This document shows, in pieces, positions 5,265-6,428 of a stretch of DNA of 6,428 nucleotides; positions within the stretch are counted from its first letter, which is position 1, and every line of letters starts with the position of its first letter. The notes beneath the pieces are model-generated. The model made no database searches. It saw only the letters and a program-made list of their open reading frames with translations, and was not told where the DNA came from. The position numbers and the translations under genes are program-made. Source of the DNA: Promethearchaeota archaeon (GTDB taxonomy: Archaea; Asgardarchaeota; Lokiarchaeia; Sigynarchaeales; SOKP01); NCBI GenBank assembly GCA_004524425.1, contig SDNN01000166.1, forward strand, positions 1-6,428, given 5' to 3'.

Positions 5265-6428
5265 TTGAGAACCTCCGTTGATAACATTAAATTGGTTGAG
5301 GATTCAAGGGAACGAAAGAAAAGGATAAATCGGTTGATAAAAAATTCAATAAAATTTTCAAATGAAATTGCTAAATTGGGGGATCCTTATGATGCAGGAG
5401 ACTTCTTATATTCAGCAGCCGAGTCATTAGAAGAGCTCGGTTATGAATTTGCTGTGGAATTATATGAACATAACATAAAACTCTGGAATAGACTAATTGA
5501 GAACTATGTCATGCAGGCGAAATTGCATGAGATTGCTGAAATTTATTTAAGAATCGCGGATATATATAAGGAGAAATTATCTGATCAAAAAGCTCAAAAG
5601 GATAACGTCCTCAAGAGCATTGAATATTTAACACAAGAAATAAATCTCATTCAGGATTTTAGTGAAAATGGTAATGTTGATACCAGAAAATTGGCGCAAA
5701 ACTATCAAAATGTTGCCGAATTATACGTGAAAATAGGAGATTATAAGAATGCCATTTTATTCTATGAAGGAGTGGTAGAATTTGCGAAAGTGTACAATTA
5801 TATTGATCTCATCTCCTTTTCCTACCAACAGATAGCGTCTTGTCATGAGGAATTAGATGAATATAATCAATCAAATAACGTGATCTTGGATGCAATTGAT
5901 TATTTTTCTGATCTTTATCAAGATTTTGAGGAGAAAGGTGACTGTTTAGCTTTAGCACAAGTGAGCCAAATCCTCAAGAATTTGTACAAGCGCATTGATA
6001 ATCAAGATCAGTTCATTATTTATTCTAAAAAAGAATCGAGCGCTTATATTGATTTAGCGGAAAGTCTTGAGAAGAAAGAAGAAGAATTCCAGAAGATTGC
6101 TCGATATTACAGGGGCGCGGGTTTATGTTATCTTGACATAAATAATAATTTAATTGAATCCGCCTCTTGTTTTATTCTGGCGGGAAATTATTCTGAAAAA
6201 ATTGAAGATTATCCCGAAGCCGCCATGAACTTCATCGATGCAGCAAATGTGTTTAAGGAATTAAGCAATTATGAAATGGCTTATAAACACTTAATCAAAG
6301 CGGGGGATAATTTCTGGAAGATTGAGGATTACATTCAGGCAACCGAATGTTACTTAAATGCATATGATATCGTGATTGAAGGAGAGCTGGAATTCAATCG
6401 ATTTGGTATATTTAATCAAATAGTCCAA
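5265..6428 (+). CDS. TPR protein with alpha-SNAP-like repeats (3' partial; N terminus uncertain)
   Basis: At least 388 residues are coded in one frame to the window edge, without a stop. The protein is an array of helix-turn-helix repeats, for example 'NYQNVAELYVKIGDYKNAILFYE' (from 5700), 'FSYQQIASCHEELDEYNQS' (from 5817) and 'YYRGAGLCYLDINNN' (from 6108). It continues with 'ILAGNYSEKIEDYPEAAMNF', 'DAANVFKELSNYEMAYKHL' and 'KAGDNFWKIEDYIQATECY'. The last repeats, with A-G/A-N-x-[FY]-x-K and 'A..CYLNAYDIVIEGELEF', resemble alpha-SNAP, the eukaryotic adaptor that recruits NSF to SNAREs. It is already longer than a typical alpha-SNAP (about 295 residues), so it is SNAP-like, not a clear orthologue. 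The start given is the first conventional codon (TTG), but coding-like sequence ('EEEDYLDYTQFLED') runs upstream to 5214 with no ATG, GTG or TTG. The next in-frame ATG (5511) would cut into the repeats. No signal peptide or membrane helix is seen; it should be cytosolic. Confidence 0.8.
   Translation, partial: MRTSVDNIKLVEDSRERKKRINRLIKNSIKFSNEIAKLGDPYDAGDFLYSAAESLEELGYEFAVELYEHNIKLWNRLIENYVMQAKLHEIAEIYLRIADIYKEKLSDQKAQKDNVLKSIEYLTQEINLIQDFSENGNVDTRKLAQNYQNVAELYVKIGDYKNAILFYEGVVEFAKVYNYIDLISFSYQQIASCHEELDEYNQSNNVILDAIDYFSDLYQDFEEKGDCLALAQVSQILKNLYKRIDNQDQFIIYSKKESSAYIDLAESLEKKEEEFQKIARYYRGAGLCYLDINNNLIESASCFILAGNYSEKIEDYPEAAMNFIDAANVFKELSNYEMAYKHLIKAGDNFWKIEDYIQATECYLNAYDIVIEGELEFNRFGIFNQIVQ

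Noticed and set aside
1..6428. CRISPR array, insertion sequence or defence island
   Set aside because: No regularly spaced repeats, transposase, terminal inverted repeats or effector-type domains were seen.

Overview
The window is AT-rich and probably comes from an archaeon, most likely of the Asgard (Lokiarchaeia-like) type. This rests on the gene content (an FtsX-type permease with a MacB-like extracytoplasmic domain, an archaeal-size RNase Z, a ubiquitin/MoaD-like small protein, a long TPR protein with alpha-SNAP-like repeats and large coiled-coil proteins). It also rests on TATA-like boxes about 25-45 bases ahead of start codons and a general lack of Shine-Dalgarno sequences just before starts. 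The lineage is inferred, not proven by any marker here.

Layout. 1-909 (+): 3' part of an FtsX-family ABC transporter permease, cut by the window edge, followed by a small AT hairpin. 1041-1844 and 2064-3224 (+): two tandem paralogous coiled-coil proteins whose first ~95 residues align without a gap; the second is longer and carries internal repeats. 3259-4242 (+): ribonuclease Z with the full metallo-beta-lactamase motif set. 4303-4506 (-): a two-helix small membrane protein convergent with RNase Z; the gap between them has an unusual three-part AT repeat that can fold in two ways. 4713-4922 (-): a 69-residue ubiquitin-fold MoaD/ThiS-like protein whose diglycine is followed by one extra arginine; a hairpin plus T-run terminator starts at its stop codon. 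5214/5265-6428 (+): a long TPR/SNAP-like protein open at the right edge, with no ordinary start codon at the beginning of its reading frame; a short ATG-initiated frame just upstream suggests a one-base frameshift.

Functional reading. RNase Z is housekeeping tRNA 3'-end processing. The ubiquitin-like protein is either a sulfur carrier or a protein modifier. The FtsX fragment belongs to an envelope ABC transporter whose ATPase would lie outside the window. The coiled-coil pair and the SNAP-like TPR protein have no assigned role; they look like scaffold or interaction proteins. Apart from the tandem paralogues, the genes do not form an obvious single operon: strand switches and separate promoter-like sites suggest mostly independent transcription units. 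No RNA gene, insertion sequence or CRISPR array was seen, and no stretch over 300 bases lacks a gene.
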